Source: Dermacentor variabilis | Lineage: Eukaryota > Arthropoda > Arachnida > Ixodida > Ixodidae | NCBI RefSeq assembly: GCF_050947875.1 | Contig: NC_134572.1 | Location: forward strand, 154,587,105 to 154,651,104 | DNA: 64,000 bases | Direction of reading: 5' to 3' | Shown: piece after piece, positions 19,023-29,733 of the stretch | Numbering within the stretch: position 1 is the stretch's first letter | Layout: every line of letters starts with the position of its first letter | Notes under the pieces: generated by a model | The model's input: the letters and a program-made list of their open reading frames with translations, nothing else | Databases searched by the model: none | What the model was told of the DNA's origin: nothing | Translations under genes and position numbers: made by a program

Positions 19023-19362
19023 AGCGGCTATTGCGTTCGTTACATTTAGCATAGCACGTGTCCTCAGGCCCTTGCATTCAAGGGCCCTATTGAGGCATAA
19101 GTACTGCGTTCACTACACGTTCTGTTAAATTATCCTTGCGTAACAAGACAGGGCCATAGTTCACATCTCTGGTCATTGTCATTGTTTTAATACTTCCATA
19201 TTTAACGTAATCTAGAGCAACTTATTTTAGGCCTATTTACAGCTATGCCACACCCGCCATTCCAAGTAGATTTCTCCATTTCACGAACAATTCATTGAAA
19301 ACCGATCACCATGTGTATGGCGCTGTTGGCCATATCTGGCCATTGCGCCATAAAACCTCATA
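19023..19362 (+). terminator. LINE A 3' UTR with conserved terminal double hairpin
   Basis: About 300 bases of UTR end with TGGCGC (19318-19323) and GCGCCA (19345-19350), enclosing an inner TGGCCA-TATC-TGGCCA hairpin (19327-19342), then TAAAACCTCATACATCC. The outer stem is shared with LINE B, so it is likely the structure that its RT recognises (inference). An internal GGCCCTTG...CAAGGGCC stem also occurs near 19066-19088. Confidence 0.6.
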
Positions 19363-19505
19363 CATCCTTTGTCTGTCAATCACGCGGCGCCAGGGACCCG
19401 CAAAAACCAGAGACGTCAAAGTCACGTTGACGCATTGATTATGCTGAACATAAGGAATATATTTTTGGCACAGCCAGAGGCAGGGTCTTTCGAAAGAAAT
19501 AAAAA

Positions 19506-21305
19506 ATGGCTGCTCTCTCATCGCTCTGGCGGTGGCTCTTCGTCGTCGCCGACGCGAACACGAAGAGCCAGACGACGCGTTTGACCTGCCGGATGACCAT
19601 TTACGATGGAATTTTCGCTTCTCGAAGGTAACGGTGCAGTTGCTGTGCGAGAAACTGGTGGGGGAGCTAGAAGCGGAGCGACAGACGATACTGTCGGTGG
19701 AGCGGAGGGTGTTGAGTACGCTGCGCTTCTTCGGCATCGGTAGCCTTCAAGCGTCCGTAGGGGGCGAGGAGACGATCCATGTGTCGCAGTCACCTAAGCG
19801 AGTGCGTGCGACGCGTGGCAGATGCTGTCGTGAACGCCGGGGGCCGCAACAAGTGAGTCCATTTTGCGAAGTAGGGCAAGAAAAAGGCAGCTATGAAGGA
19901 GGGCTTCCTTCGGTGCGGTGCTCTCCGTGGCGTCATTAGATGCGTTGGCGGCAGCCTCATAGCCATTATCGCAACAAAGGGTGAGCGCAAGGCTGCGTTA
20001 ATGTGCCGCAAGGGATACTGCGCCCTCAACTGCATGTTCGTAAGTAAACTTCACGTTTTCGGATGCCGATTCTTTTTGGCAGTTATGTTGGTCTTGTCAA
20101 AGGGCACTTTCTCTGTTCATATTTTACCTCAGATCTGGGACGCGGACATAAATATCCTGGCCGTGAACGCCCTGTGACCCGGTTCCGACCACGGCTCATT
20201 GGTCTGGCCTACGACATGGCTGCGCCAGCGGTTCCAAGTGGGGCGCATCGCGAATCCCGGAGAATACCTCCTCGGTTAAACAAAACATTTTTTGCGGCAA
20301 TCACGCTTCAATAGCGTATAGATCGCCGTGTCCGCTCCAACACAAGTTTTTAACCAAGTTACAAGCATGTTATTAATTACAAGTTACAGGCACGTCGTGC
20401 CGGCCAGGAGCAGACGAAAGCAACCCGTATCAGTGCTGACTGCACCCATTGCCTAGAAGAAATGAACACACATTAGTGCAACTACTACTACTACTACTTT
20501 CATTGACAGCACCAACAAGTGTTGATTCCTTGTGCGTCTGGCATGCACCGAAAAGCGCGCTTGTAAATTACCGAACAGTTTGCGTCCGGTAGGGACATGC
20601 TCAGCTCATGCTTTTACTTGGGACTCTCCCTTGGGACTAAGCGCAATATAATCATGAACGTTCACCAACTAGCCCCCGCCATTGCTTTACTAGGGACTTG
20701 CAGCCTCTGAACTCTACCTTTGCTGAATGATGCTGTAGCTTTCCTCAGTTGCCAACTTGCCTGTCGTCAGAGGAGTCCTCCATTTACTATTTCCATCTTT
20801 GAGCAGGTGACAGTGGCTACCCCTTGAAGCCGTCGCTCCTGAACCCAGTACCCGGCCATCCTGCAGGGCAGAGAGCCTAGGGGCAGTGCAACACAGCACA
20901 TGCCGCCATGCGTTCCGTAGTGGAGAGGTGCATTGGACTCTTAATGAGCCGTTTCCGCTGTCGTCAGCGATATCGCACCCTCCTCTACTAGCCGGAACAT
21001 GCGGCCAACATTGTCGCGGCATGCGCTGTGTTGCACAACCTTCACCCTTCTGATGGCGATATAGAATTCGGCGATGATAGCGCTGACGACAGCAGCAGCA
21101 GCAGCAGCAGTGAGGTGGACGGTGACGGCGACCACATTTCACGTGGTCTGCCCCGAAACACGGGGTCTAGAATGCACTGTTTGAGAGGGCGGGCTGTCCG
21201 AGACACTGTTATTGGCATGTTGGGCACGACCCGTGCGCAGCACATGCGTTACTGGAGCAGTGTGGGGTGGCAGCTGCGACGTCAACAGCAGCGCCGGCAT
21301 CACTA
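19506..21305 (+). pseudogene. PIF/Harbinger transposase (DDE type), decayed, with an intron
   Basis: A likely start at ATG 19506 slips frame near 19531 into ALRRRRREHEEPDDAFDL. It then reads LPDDHLRWNFRFSKVTVQLL, SVERRVLSTLRFFGIGSLQ, shifts frame after about 19800, and resumes GFLRCGALRGVIRCVGGSLI and RKGYCALNCMF. The first catalytic Asp (normally CVDGS) is Gly here. An intron with GTAAGT at 20040 and CAG at 20130-20132 follows. Exon 2 carries DADINILAV and GSDHGSLVW (second Asp). A last segment from about 20815 has AMRSVVERCIGLLMSRFR (catalytic Glu) and AACAVLHN. The 20280-20800 stretch contains no match and may be another intron. It cannot be active. Confidence 0.82.
20040..20132 (+). other. 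Intron within the Harbinger transposase
   Basis: GTAAGT donor at 20040 and a pyrimidine-rich TTTTACCTCAG acceptor ending at 20132. The reading frame passes from CMF to the DADINILAV block. It is 93 bp long, so a eukaryotic host is implied. Confidence 0.6.
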
Positions 21306-23268
21306 GGTTCATGCAAACAGTTGTAGTGTAACACATGCCAAATATTTTCAGTGTGTATTTAGTGCTCTGAAATCGCAGGCACATTTACCATGCTAAGTTG
21401 TAGTTGATATGTACGTATTACATATCATTCCTGATTTGTTGAGAAATGTAAAAGTTCTGTAGTGAAGGGTTATGTAAAGCCCACATTTATATTAAGCGAA
21501 ACAGTATCTTTAGTGGTGACATATAAGATTGAAAGCAAGCTCAAAATAGCTGCATTTTCAAAGTCTCTACCATAAATTTCTTGTTGCTGCTGGCGCCACC
21601 TAGATGGCCTGCGCGCAATGCATATATCCTGCAGTTCTGTAACTTTTATTCTTACACGTATCGCTGAGGCTCCTCTTGTCCCCTTGCGCATTGATGGCCA
21701 TAAGCGCCCATCTCCTCGTTTTATACTCGTGCAGAGAAGCTCACTAGAGTGAAAATGCACAGTGCACGTCTAGCCTTCCGCTCCATTGAACGTGCTGCTG
21801 CACGGCCATCTTCTAGGGCCTCCACCATTTTGTCTCACAACAACCGCATAGGTCCTTTCTAGTGAAGAAAATGCCCTCCGACTGGCCATCCGAATGTCAG
21901 ACGCTGTGGCTGTCGTGGAGTGTGTGCACGCATGACCAGCTGATAGATTTCAAGAAAGTAACCTCACTTGTAAATAGCAGAACTCAGTAACTGGAATGTT
22001 ACACAGTAATATTTTTACAGTGCAAGCTAGCACTGCAAATGTAGTAGCGACATGTAAATAAAAGCGCTAGAGGGAAACTGCACCTTTCTGTACTATTTCA
22101 GCCTTCAACATACAGGCTCTTTAAAGTAACACTTGTTTATGTACACATCACGTGCGACAGTCTCTACATTGAAGAAGCGTGAGAATCATGAGTCCTGCAG
22201 TAGTAGAGAAATTATGCAACGTATCACAGACTCGTTGAAATGAATATTGCATCACGTTGTTCTTGCACCTCACATATTCGCAGGTGACCGCATCATAAAA
22301 TGTCACACGTAGTGGCACGTATCGTTCAAGAAAACTGTTGTGCGCTGCACAAGTACACAGAAATAGCAACCGGCTTAAAATGCACCAGAAAAAGAGTGTG
22401 CAGGTGCGTAAATCGTCACGCACCAAAAGAACAATATTTATCACAGCGAAATGTACAGGTACATCACTACATGTGAAACGAACATGCTGTCGTGGAGTTC
22501 CATACAGAAAAAGAAACAGCCATGACGTTATACTTTGATATTCAGCAAGAGAAACTGCATAAATATTGGATACAAACTCCACCACAAGGGCTAAACATAC
22601 AATGTACCACAACCTGAAAGATCACAGAATGACAGCGAAACGTTTGGTAATGAAACACATGCAAAAGAAATGAAAAATACATTGCCGCGCTGTATGTCGC
22701 GACAAAAATATATCTATATATGAATATGCAACAAACAAAGAAAAATACAGATTACAAATGAAATGGAGGAGCATAGGCAAGAAATTTTCATAACATTATT
22801 TTGCCGTGTATATTCACAGGTTGCTTTGGACGTTATATTAAGGCGCAAAACTTTCACCATTCAATGATACAGGATTAAATTGTAGAAAATTTGCAGTGTG
22901 GCCTCGTGCTTAAATTGACATGACAAGAACTGAGAACCTCAAAATTGCAGTGCCACAGTCAGAATGAACGCACCACCAGGCTTACTGGTACTTATGAAGG
23001 TGAGTTGAGTTTGATGGTGTGGACGCTGTTATTGCTGAAGTATAAATTGAAGAAAACAATTCATGCTGAAACGACTACGCTACTTGTGGGTGAATTAATG
23101 GGCGACTTTTGCAATCATTTCTTCCATACTAGCAATATTTGGCCTTCATATCATCTTTACTACATCAGCAAATTTTACGTTAATAAAAATATGGTGACAA
23201 ATTCCTTGTCTATGCTTCCTTTGCTTAATTTAATTATGTGGGACCTGAGATCACTGAGGTGCTTGGCC
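21306..23268. other. Region without recognisable genes, probably Harbinger 3' part and flank
   Basis: AT-rich sequence with scattered short frames. A 154-codon minus-strand frame (22148-22612) is rich in Leu/Val/Cys/Phe but shows no domain. It is read as chance. Terminal inverted repeats of the Harbinger element should lie in or just outside this stretch; I could not locate them by eye. Confidence 0.4.
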
Positions 23269-23462
23269 GCCACCATGCGCTAGTGCACCCAGCAGTAGCT
23301 GAAGCAAGCGCTGGTTGGCGTCCTGTCACCGACGCTCCATTTCGAGACGCTGCTGCTGGACCTCGTGCATGCGCTGCAGTTTCCACACTACCCCCTCCCT
23401 AAATTGCCCCAGGCTCTGCATTTGGGCCTCGTGGTGCTGTTAGCGAAGAAGATCTGTAATTA
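23269..23462 (-). pseudogene. Coiled-coil C-terminus resembling the second ORF (Myb/SANT-type) of Harbinger elements
   Basis: On the minus strand one frame reads QHHEAQMQSLGQFREGVV, KLQRMHEVQQQRLEMERR, then after a TGA, QDANQRLLQLLLGALAHGGG. These are Gln/Arg/Leu heptads typical of the C-terminal oligomerisation tail of the DNA-binding protein encoded by PIF/Harbinger transposons. Two in-frame stops are present. It lies convergent with, and downstream of, the transposase (19506-21305), as the two genes of such elements commonly do. The DNA-binding N-terminus was not found. Assignment rests on composition and position only. Confidence 0.4.
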
Positions 23463-23876
23463 GTTTAATTACACACGCTCAATAACAAGGCATTGGTTTG
23501 TTTTATTCATCCGCATTGGCAGGCTATTGTTACTGTACATTGAAATACTGAAAACGTCTTTCTGGATCATGAAACTTGTGCCGACCCATTCCATTAAGAT
23601 GTCTTACATGCCTATACCTGCTTCCTTGAACTCAACGCCAATTCTTTCTTTTGCCATATAATTGCATAGATATTGACACATATAATATCACGTAAACGTG
23701 TACCAGATATGCTTATCACAGCACTACATGTACACGTTATTCTTGTTTACTTATTAATATAACTTTTTGAGAAGTCATATGCTCATAATTTCATACGCAG
23801 AAAAATATGTTTGTGGCCTTACACATACCTGCCGGTTTCGCTCAAACCTCTGGCTTCCGCCGGCTGGCCCTGTCTT

Positions 23877-24318
23877 GCGTGCGTACTCCAGGGTAGCGTA
23901 TCGTACAGCTGCCGAGTTATAGCGACGCCTGTTTATCGAAGTTCGACCGATGTTACTATTGGGCAGCGTGGCGTTGTCGGCGGGTTGCAGGCATCCGGAA
24001 GACCATGGCGTGTAGGCAAGGACGAAACGATTTCTAGTGTGAAACTTGCACGGTTTATTCAAAGGTTGGTGAAATACGATAAAAGAGAATGAAGTGATGA
24101 AAAGTACATTTCGGAGCCCCTTAAATAGGCTCTCTAAAATTGTGGGAGGGATCTTTCTCCCTTCGACGTCACGTGACAGGCACAGAGTCTGGTTTATTGA
24201 TGGGCGTCCCGCCTCCGTAGATACCAAGCCGCTGCAAGGAAAACGGCGTCCAGCCTCCGTTTATACCAAGCCTGTTACAAGGAAAAGGACGTCCCGCCTC
24301 CGGTTATACCAAGCCTCA
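23877..24318 (-). repeat. 3' LTR of the Ty3-like element (left copy), with 42-bp U3 repeats
   Basis: GGGTAGCGTATCGTAC through AAATAGGCTCTCTAA to CGACGTCACGTG aligns with 29737-30029. On the minus strand a TATTTAA box (near 24122) precedes an AATAAA (plus TTTATT near 24054-24059), giving U3, R and U5 in minus order. The U3 side holds about three tandem units of 42-43 bp (start 24204, 24246, 24289; core CGTCCCGCCTCCG...TATACCAAGCC). The LTR probably extends further right, but its outer end was not found because the other LTR diverges. Confidence 0.7.
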
Positions 24319-25104
24319 GGTCCAGGAGTTGTGGACGCTTGTCCTTCTCTTTTGAGCTTTGCTGGCTCGCGGAAGTTGCCCTGCAGTAGTTGACAGTTCG
24401 AGGAAATGGTCCGTCTGAAGTCGCGCACACGCAAAAGGGCCTGTAAACACTGCGCGGCTTTCGCCAAACCGGCATACGCTTGAGACAACCATGGCAAATT
24501 AGGAAGCCACACTTCATTTCGATGAGGCATGGTGGGCGAGAGTCCTTTCTGCTCGGGGTACTACACGCCAACCGTAACAGGATCTCCGGCGGGGGAGGAA
24601 AATCCCAACGCGTAGAGGCCAGCAGCCGCTGTGCGAGGGATCGGCGTTTCAGTGGCAGAATTCGCCTCAGAAGTGACGCACCCTTGGTTGGTAGCTGGTA
24701 GATTCCTGGGAGTTGTTCATCAGTCCTCGTTTCACTCTAGTGACTTTTCTCCCGGGTCCGGTCCGGTGAAATGAGACTTGCAAACAAGTCTCGCAACTTT
24801 TCGTCCCCTGCGTGGGCAAGCAATCACCCCAGAACAGTGCCGTACCCACAACCACAACGCAGCAAGCACAAGGTCACCTTCCTCCAAGACGCACCAGGCT
24901 TTAAAAAAAAAGAAAACCCGTTACTCCTTTCCAATTCCTTTGGTGCGTCCTCCCGCCCTCCGAACACTTAAACCAGCCATAACTTGAAAGTGTTAAGGCG
25001 TGGTTATTAAAATCACCTAACAATCGACTACAACTTCGCGAAAACAACCTAAGAACAACGTAAAAATGCCATGGAAACCCGGGTGAGCATGAGGCTTACT
25101 TTAA
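24319..25104 (-). other. U3 remainder / 3' untranslated part of the Ty3-like element
   Basis: No coding similarity seen. A perfect 8-bp hairpin GAGACTTG-CAAA-CAAGTCTC lies at 24773-24792. A 9-A run is at 24903-24912. The polypurine tract should lie here on the minus strand, but I cannot place it with confidence. Confidence 0.4.
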
Positions 25105-25105
25105 T

Positions 25106-25534
25106 CTAGGGGCAATGACTTAGACCGTCGGCATTGCAGTTAAGCTTACACTTATTGTAGCGAATACCGAAGGTGTACTGTAGAACAGCCAAGCTCCAGC
25201 TCTAAAGGCGACCGTTCTTAGTACACATGGGCTGAAGCTATGTGAGGAGACAGTAGTCAGTCACTGTGGTTAACTTTGAACACGCGATATAGCAAGCTAC
25301 CTTCTGCACCACCCATACTACGCAGGCGCATTCTTTTTCTGATGCACTGTATGCTTCCTCAGAAACAGAAAGCTTTCTAGTGGCGTACAGTACAGGGTGT
25401 TCGTTCTCGTCATTTCTGTTTTGACAAAGCACCACCCCCATACACCTGTCGCTGGCATCACACTGAAGAATGAATGGCTTAGAGTAGTCGGGCGCGGTCA
25501 ACACTGGCTGACTCGTTAGTGCTTTCTTCAGCAT
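25106..25534 (-). pseudogene. Ty3-like pol, RNase H domain
   Basis: The minus-strand frame opens MLKKALTSQPVLTAPDYSK, then FILQCDASDRCMGVVLCQ (first RNase H Asp), HPVLYATRKLSVSEEAYS and EKECACVVWVVQK (Glu), then VTDYCLL where TDH is usual (third Asp present). A shortened stretch leads to a NADGLS-like end (about 25115-25135) and a stop at 25106-25108, the usual end of this domain. Frame breaks occur near 25238 and 25130. It would degrade RNA in RNA-DNA hybrids during reverse transcription, but it is inactive here. Confidence 0.8.
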
Positions 25535-25797
25535 ACTAAAACCTTTTCTTTGGCGTCATCCCACTTTACCGTCTGTGGTTCGGTTTTTCTTAGAGCATCC
25601 GTTAAAGAATTCTCAATCTCCGAATAACGAGGGACATATCTTTGATAATAACCCGCCAAGACAAGGAGTGACCTGATGTGCCGCTTGGTGCGTGGTTACG
25701 GGAAGTTATCTATTGCGGTGAGTTTACCCTTGGAATGCCGACCATGGCCTTGCCCTATTACATGACCTAGGTAATCTACCTCCGCGCCCCCTAATTT

Positions 25798-26356
25798 TCA
25801 TTTGGGAGCCTTAGCAGTTAAGTTGGCCTCTCGTAGACGACACAGCACGGGTCGCAGGTTCTGCATATGGTCCGCCCATGTTGAAGAAAAGATTGCTATG
25901 TCATCGCGATAGGGAAGTGCAAAATCCTCCAATCCTCGTAGCGCCTGGTCCACAAGGCTAGAGAAGCAATATGGCCCATTCTTCGATCCAAAGCTTAGGA
26001 CTTCCGGCCGAATGTTTCCCATCGGGGAAATAAACGCCGCAAGCCTGCTTGCCCTCTCGGTTAACGGAACCTGCCAGTACCCTCTGACTAAATCGAGCAT
26101 AGAGATGAAATTAGTACTGCTAACTTTTTCAAGCATTTCATCGATATGCGGCATTGGAGGAGTATGGTCCTTCTTGATTAAATTGAGCCTGCGGCAGTCC
26201 ATACATGGTCGCGGCTCCTTTCCTGGGACCTCAACTAAGATAAGAGGCGAGGTATAATCACTCTCTCCTGGCTCGATTACACCTAGCTCTAACAGCTTGT
26301 TTATTTCAGTGGCCATGACTTGACGATAAGCTTTCGAACGAACTGGGTCTGTGGAC
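25798..26356 (-). pseudogene. Ty3-like pol, reverse transcriptase core
   Basis: Minus strand, open for 172 aa: INKLLELGVIEPGESDYTSP, PRPCMDCRRLNLIKKD, FISMLDLVRGYWQVPL (first palm Asp), LSFGSKNGPYCFSSL and FALPYRDDIAIFSS (YRDD catalytic pair), ending AKAPK. It follows the frame of 26358-26903 after a one-base break near 26357-26400. The connection region between RT and RNase H (25535-25797) is degraded, with DDAKEKV-like and YQRYVPRYSEIEN-like traces. Confidence 0.85.
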
Positions 26357-26357
26357 G

Positions 26358-26903
26358 TTAACTCGATGTCATGAACGATCGCATTGGTCCTGCCCGGTGT
26401 GTCTGAAATACGTCTTTAAATTGAAACACGAGTTCCCTCAGTTCGGCCCTTTGATTGGGATTCAACTCCGCCTGCTCTGCTAGCTTGTCAATGGTCTCGT
26501 GAATCTGTTTTGCCTGCGTCACTGCTGTTAGCTGCGGAAAGTCGACAGGCTTCTCCTCAGGTGGGTTAAGGGACATGTTCACAATGACCTCCCTCTGTAG
26601 GTAAGGTTTAAGTAGATTGCTTTGGTATACTTGGGGCGCCCTTTGTTTTCCAGGTACCGTGATTACGTAGTTTGTTTCAGATAATTTCTGAATTATGTCA
26701 ACCGGTACTTCCCATTGAATCTCTAGTTTGTTTTTCAATGAGAGTTTAAGGATGATTAACTTCTCCCCAATATCAAAGCGTCGCGTGCGAGTCGTCCTGT
26801 CATAGTAATGCTTAGCATTGCTTTCTGCCTCACGGATCTCCTGCCCTGCTAATTCTTGAGAAGCGTGCAGACGGTCCAACAGCTCTAGCACGTATGCCAC
26901 CAC
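26358..26903 (-). pseudogene. Ty3-like pol, integrase C-terminus fused in one frame to RT N-terminus
   Basis: A single uninterrupted 181-aa minus-strand frame begins with YVLELLDRLHASQELAG and KHYYDRTTRTRRFDIGEKL, continues with the integrase C-terminal barrel (QWEVPVDIIQKLSETNYVI, QVYQSNLLKPY), and ends in the RT N-terminal linker (LRELVFQFKDVFQTH). Integrase and RT are thus colinear with integrase first, which rules out a later rearrangement between them as the cause of the domain order. Confidence 0.82.
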
Positions 26904-27742
26904 CGAAGGATCGTCAGCGCGGTATTCCCAGGCTTCTCAAACAATGCGAAGAGGGGAGCGAAGGCAGCGTCCGTAAACGAGCTCTGAAGGGGAAAAACCT
27001 GCTGATTCGTGCGGTGCACTTCGTAGCGCGAACATTGTTGCAGGGAAGCAAACTCTCTCAATCGGCTTCGTGCTCATAACAAAGGGTTCGCAAAAGCCGT
27101 TTTACTGAGTGGACTTTCTCTACCGCGTTTGACTACGGGAGGTACACTGAGCTATGAATGATTTTAATAACCGCACATTTCCAGAAACGTCGAGGTCAGT
27201 GCGCTCGTAAAGGCGCATCCTTGACCTGATTTGATTTCTGCGGGAAACCCTTCCAGCACGAAGATCGACAAAAGCGCATTGACAATCTCCACTGAGCTTA
27301 GTTCTTTGAGGGGCCCTGCCTCGGCAAATTTCGTTGCGGGGCATAGTGCAGTAAGAATATGTCGATAGCCAGACTGCGTTCCAGGAGGTGGTCCCACTGT
27401 GTCTATTGTGAGTCTGCAGAATGGCTCCGTGATAATGGGAACAAGTCTCATTGGCACCTTAGCCCATCTCCGGGCTTGCCTGTGCTTTGACATGTGCCGC
27501 AGCTTCTTACAAATGCTTCTACTTCTCTAAAGCAGCCGGGCCAGTAAAATTCCTGCAGTAAGTGGTCCTTTGTTTTGAGAATGTCCAGATGCGCTGTCGA
27601 AAACCCCCATGAAGCAGGTGAAGAGCTGCTCATGATAGGGATGCGGCACCACGAGTTGGTAGAATTGCACTCCCTTTCGACTGGTGTACTTCCTATAGAG
27701 GACGCCTGCCCTCTTGAGGAACTTTACGTTCTGTTTGGCCAC
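26904..27742 (-). pseudogene. Ty3-like pol, integrase zinc-binding and catalytic core
   Basis: Minus strand, across several frames: RAGVLYRKYTSRKGVQFYQL, VVPHPYHEQL (first His), FSTAHLDILKTKDHLLQEFY with CFREVEAFVRSCGTCQ (HHCC zinc domain, about 27700-27480), then core FCRLTIDTVGPPPG (first Asp) and YRHILTALCPATKF. The second catalytic position reads KSGQGCAFTS where SDQG is usual, so that Asp is lost. The sequence to 26904 continues as FALRSAPHESAGFSPSELVY. The enzyme would insert element cDNA, but it is dead here. Confidence 0.82.
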
Positions 27743-27793
27743 ACCATCTTTAGCGTCTGGTCTTACGTTACGCAGGGTGGAATGTTTTTCCTG

Positions 27794-28314
27794 CTAAGCA
27801 ATCAATGTCGCAGGGCTTGCATTCAACATCTTTTGTCTGCGTTCTGTCTCGCGAGACATTTGAGGCTCCACTGCTTTCCTGACTTCTCCATTAGTTGGTG
27901 CACTTTCCGCATTATCCCCTATAGGTCTGTCCTGTTTGCTGGTTGACGAATCCTCCATCAAACCTGTTTCCTCCAACACTGGACACTGATATACTGCCTT
28001 GACCGCGAGCTCCCTTGCCTTGAAACGAGTTAAGGCTTGCACTACCCCTTCACTAAACCCGATTCCCTGTGTTGGAGCAAATCCTCAGATTTGTTATAAA
28101 ACAACTATGGATACTGAGGCGGGAGATGTGCCGAGACGGCAGCTTCAGTGTCCAGTACTCCAAAAGGGCCTTCGATACGAATCTTGGCCACAGGGAGACA
28201 CACATTGGAGGTTTCCACGGCTTGCCTTATCCAAGCGCATCCTCGCGTGAACTGGCCTTCCTCTACGTAAGACGGATGCACCACGTTCATTGTGCCTGCC
28301 GAGTCGCGAAGCAC
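27794..28314 (-). pseudogene. Ty3-like protease region and linker
   Basis: The minus strand has VCLPVAKIRIEGPFGVLDTE, followed by AAVSAHLPPQYP (about 28105-28165): an aspartic protease block in which the DTG/DSG triad reads DTE. A further frame (27794-28042) holds a Glu/Lys-rich linker with LEETGLMEDS. Stops and frameshifts are present. The position between gag and integrase fits the Gmr1-type order. Confidence 0.6.
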
Positions 28315-28315
28315 T

Positions 28316-29456
28316 CTACACGGTTTGCCGTTTTACCACGAGGTCTCGAATGTACGGTTCTAGCAATTTTAGATTTTCCTCGTTTCTAGTTAGTGTCGTC
28401 AACACAAGTTTGGGATTTTTGCATCCCATGGTGATATGCCCTGTTTGCTGGCACTTGTAACAAACTATTGGTGTCTTGGCTTCGAAAGCTTTCTTCTTTT
28501 GCCTTTCTGCCCTCTGTTCGGGTGACTCCTTCCTTCCCTTGCTGTTCTCGTCACTAATTTTCACCGAATCGGACCTTTCGTTTGATTTATACTGATTCGA
28601 CTTCGACAATCGCTTTGGCTTCTCAGGTCTGTATTTATTCACCTCCTTCTTAGGAGCTTCGTTGCCTTCGAACGCCAGGCGAGGTGCGTACTCCTCAGGG
28701 AGATCGGCCGCTCTCGTGATAGTGTCTACGCCTGGCCCATCCTGAACCCAATACTTGATGTTTCCTGTCAGCCGGCGGTAGAGTTGTTCTAGAGCAACGC
28801 ACTGGATTGTCTTTTCAGCATCGCCGAGTGCACCCTCTTCTCTGGGCCATTCATTCAGGTTTACCTCCAAGGTGTATGCAAAATCTGATTATGACTCAGT
28901 TTTGGCTTTCTCGACTTCCCTGAATTTTCGCCTGAATGCTTCTGCTGGTAACCTATACTTTTTAAGCAGATTGGCTTTGACTTCACCAAAGTCCTCTGCT
29001 TCTTCTTTCCCCATGCAGGAAATGATATCAGCTACCTCAAGTGGCAGTAACGCAAGCAAGCGTTGCGGCCACATGTTTCTCACGAATTTAGCCTTCTCAC
29101 ACGTGCGCTCAAACAACACCAGAAGAAAGACCTATGTGCCCTCCTACTGCGTAGGGTGCCATAAAGTCTGTAATTCTGTGCTCGCTTTCACGGGCCTGTG
29201 CGCTAGGTCTTTCAGTAGCTGTCAGCAACTCAATCTCTAAGCGCTTCATTTTGAGTGCGTCAGGTGCCACACGTTCGCGCTCTTCCTTTTCCTCTAGGTG
29301 ATCACTCTCTAGGCATTACTTCAGTTCATGGTCGTCTGCCCCACTCGCTTCGATCGCCTCAATTATCTCCGACTTCCTTTCTGATTCGGCAATCTGGAGG
29401 CCCAACTCTCTGGCCAAGGAGAACAATTTCGGCTTCGTTAGTGCCTTCAAGTGCAT
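28316..29456 (-). pseudogene. Ty3-like gag with SAP-like N-terminus and one CCHC knuckle
   Basis: The probable start is the ATG at 29456-29454: MHLKALTKPKLFSLARELGL, a SAP-like helix pair (KSEIIEAIEASG), then a stop at 29316-29318. It continues LKMKRLEIELL, FERTCEKAKFVRNMWPQRLL (29119 leftwards), ANLLKKYRLPAEAFRRKFRE, a stop near 28889, then the C-terminal half (28870-28316) with CYKCQQTGHITMGC (CCHC knuckle, about 28430-28470). It would form the particle and package RNA. It is broken by at least three lesions. Confidence 0.75.
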
Positions 29457-29713
29457 GGCTGCCCTTAGTGCTGCTAACTCTTCACTCTATAACAACCTTG
29501 ACGTACTCAAAACTTCCGCCAACGGTTAAAGAAAAATCACTGCACTTTACTTTTGAAAAATACGTAAAGCCAAGTGATATCGTAGTGAAGAAAAGCCGTG
29601 CACACACCATATGCAGTTATGAATCCAGGCACTTTCCTTCCGAACGTTGTCACCAGGACGAAGAGGCTACGATGTCGTAGTTATCGTCCAAGTTGGAGTC
29701 TCAAGGGTTGCGT

Positions 29714-29733
29714 ATCCCAATCGCTGGCAGCCA
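29714..29733 (-). other. Primer-binding-like site
   Basis: Minus strand TGGCTGCCAGCGATTGGGAT starts three bases inside the right (5') LTR. Its complement ends in CCA, as a tRNA 3' end would. I cannot assign the tRNA. The position is right for minus-strand DNA priming. Confidence 0.45.

Larger units (their letters stand above)
5713..19362 (+). mobile_element. LINE A (RNase H-type, jockey/I superfamily), 5'-truncated and twice interrupted
   Basis: An old plus-strand LINE present in three blocks: 5713-6337 (linker before RT), 7037-8224 (RT and thumb) and 18395-19022 (C-terminal domain), followed by a 3' UTR to about 19362. The blocks join in order and in frame once inserts F (6338-7036) and B (8225-18394) are removed. 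It belongs to the same family as B: the same RPxxWW...AWG...Y linker, FDLEKAYDT-type RT block and 3' terminal TGGCGC...GCGCCA hairpin. The left edge abuts the 5' break of LINE D. I found no convincing target-site duplication for A itself. Confidence 0.8.

Noticed and set aside
22148..22612. 154-codon minus-strand hydrophobic frame
   Set aside because: No domain, no signal-like start context, AT-rich; likely chance.
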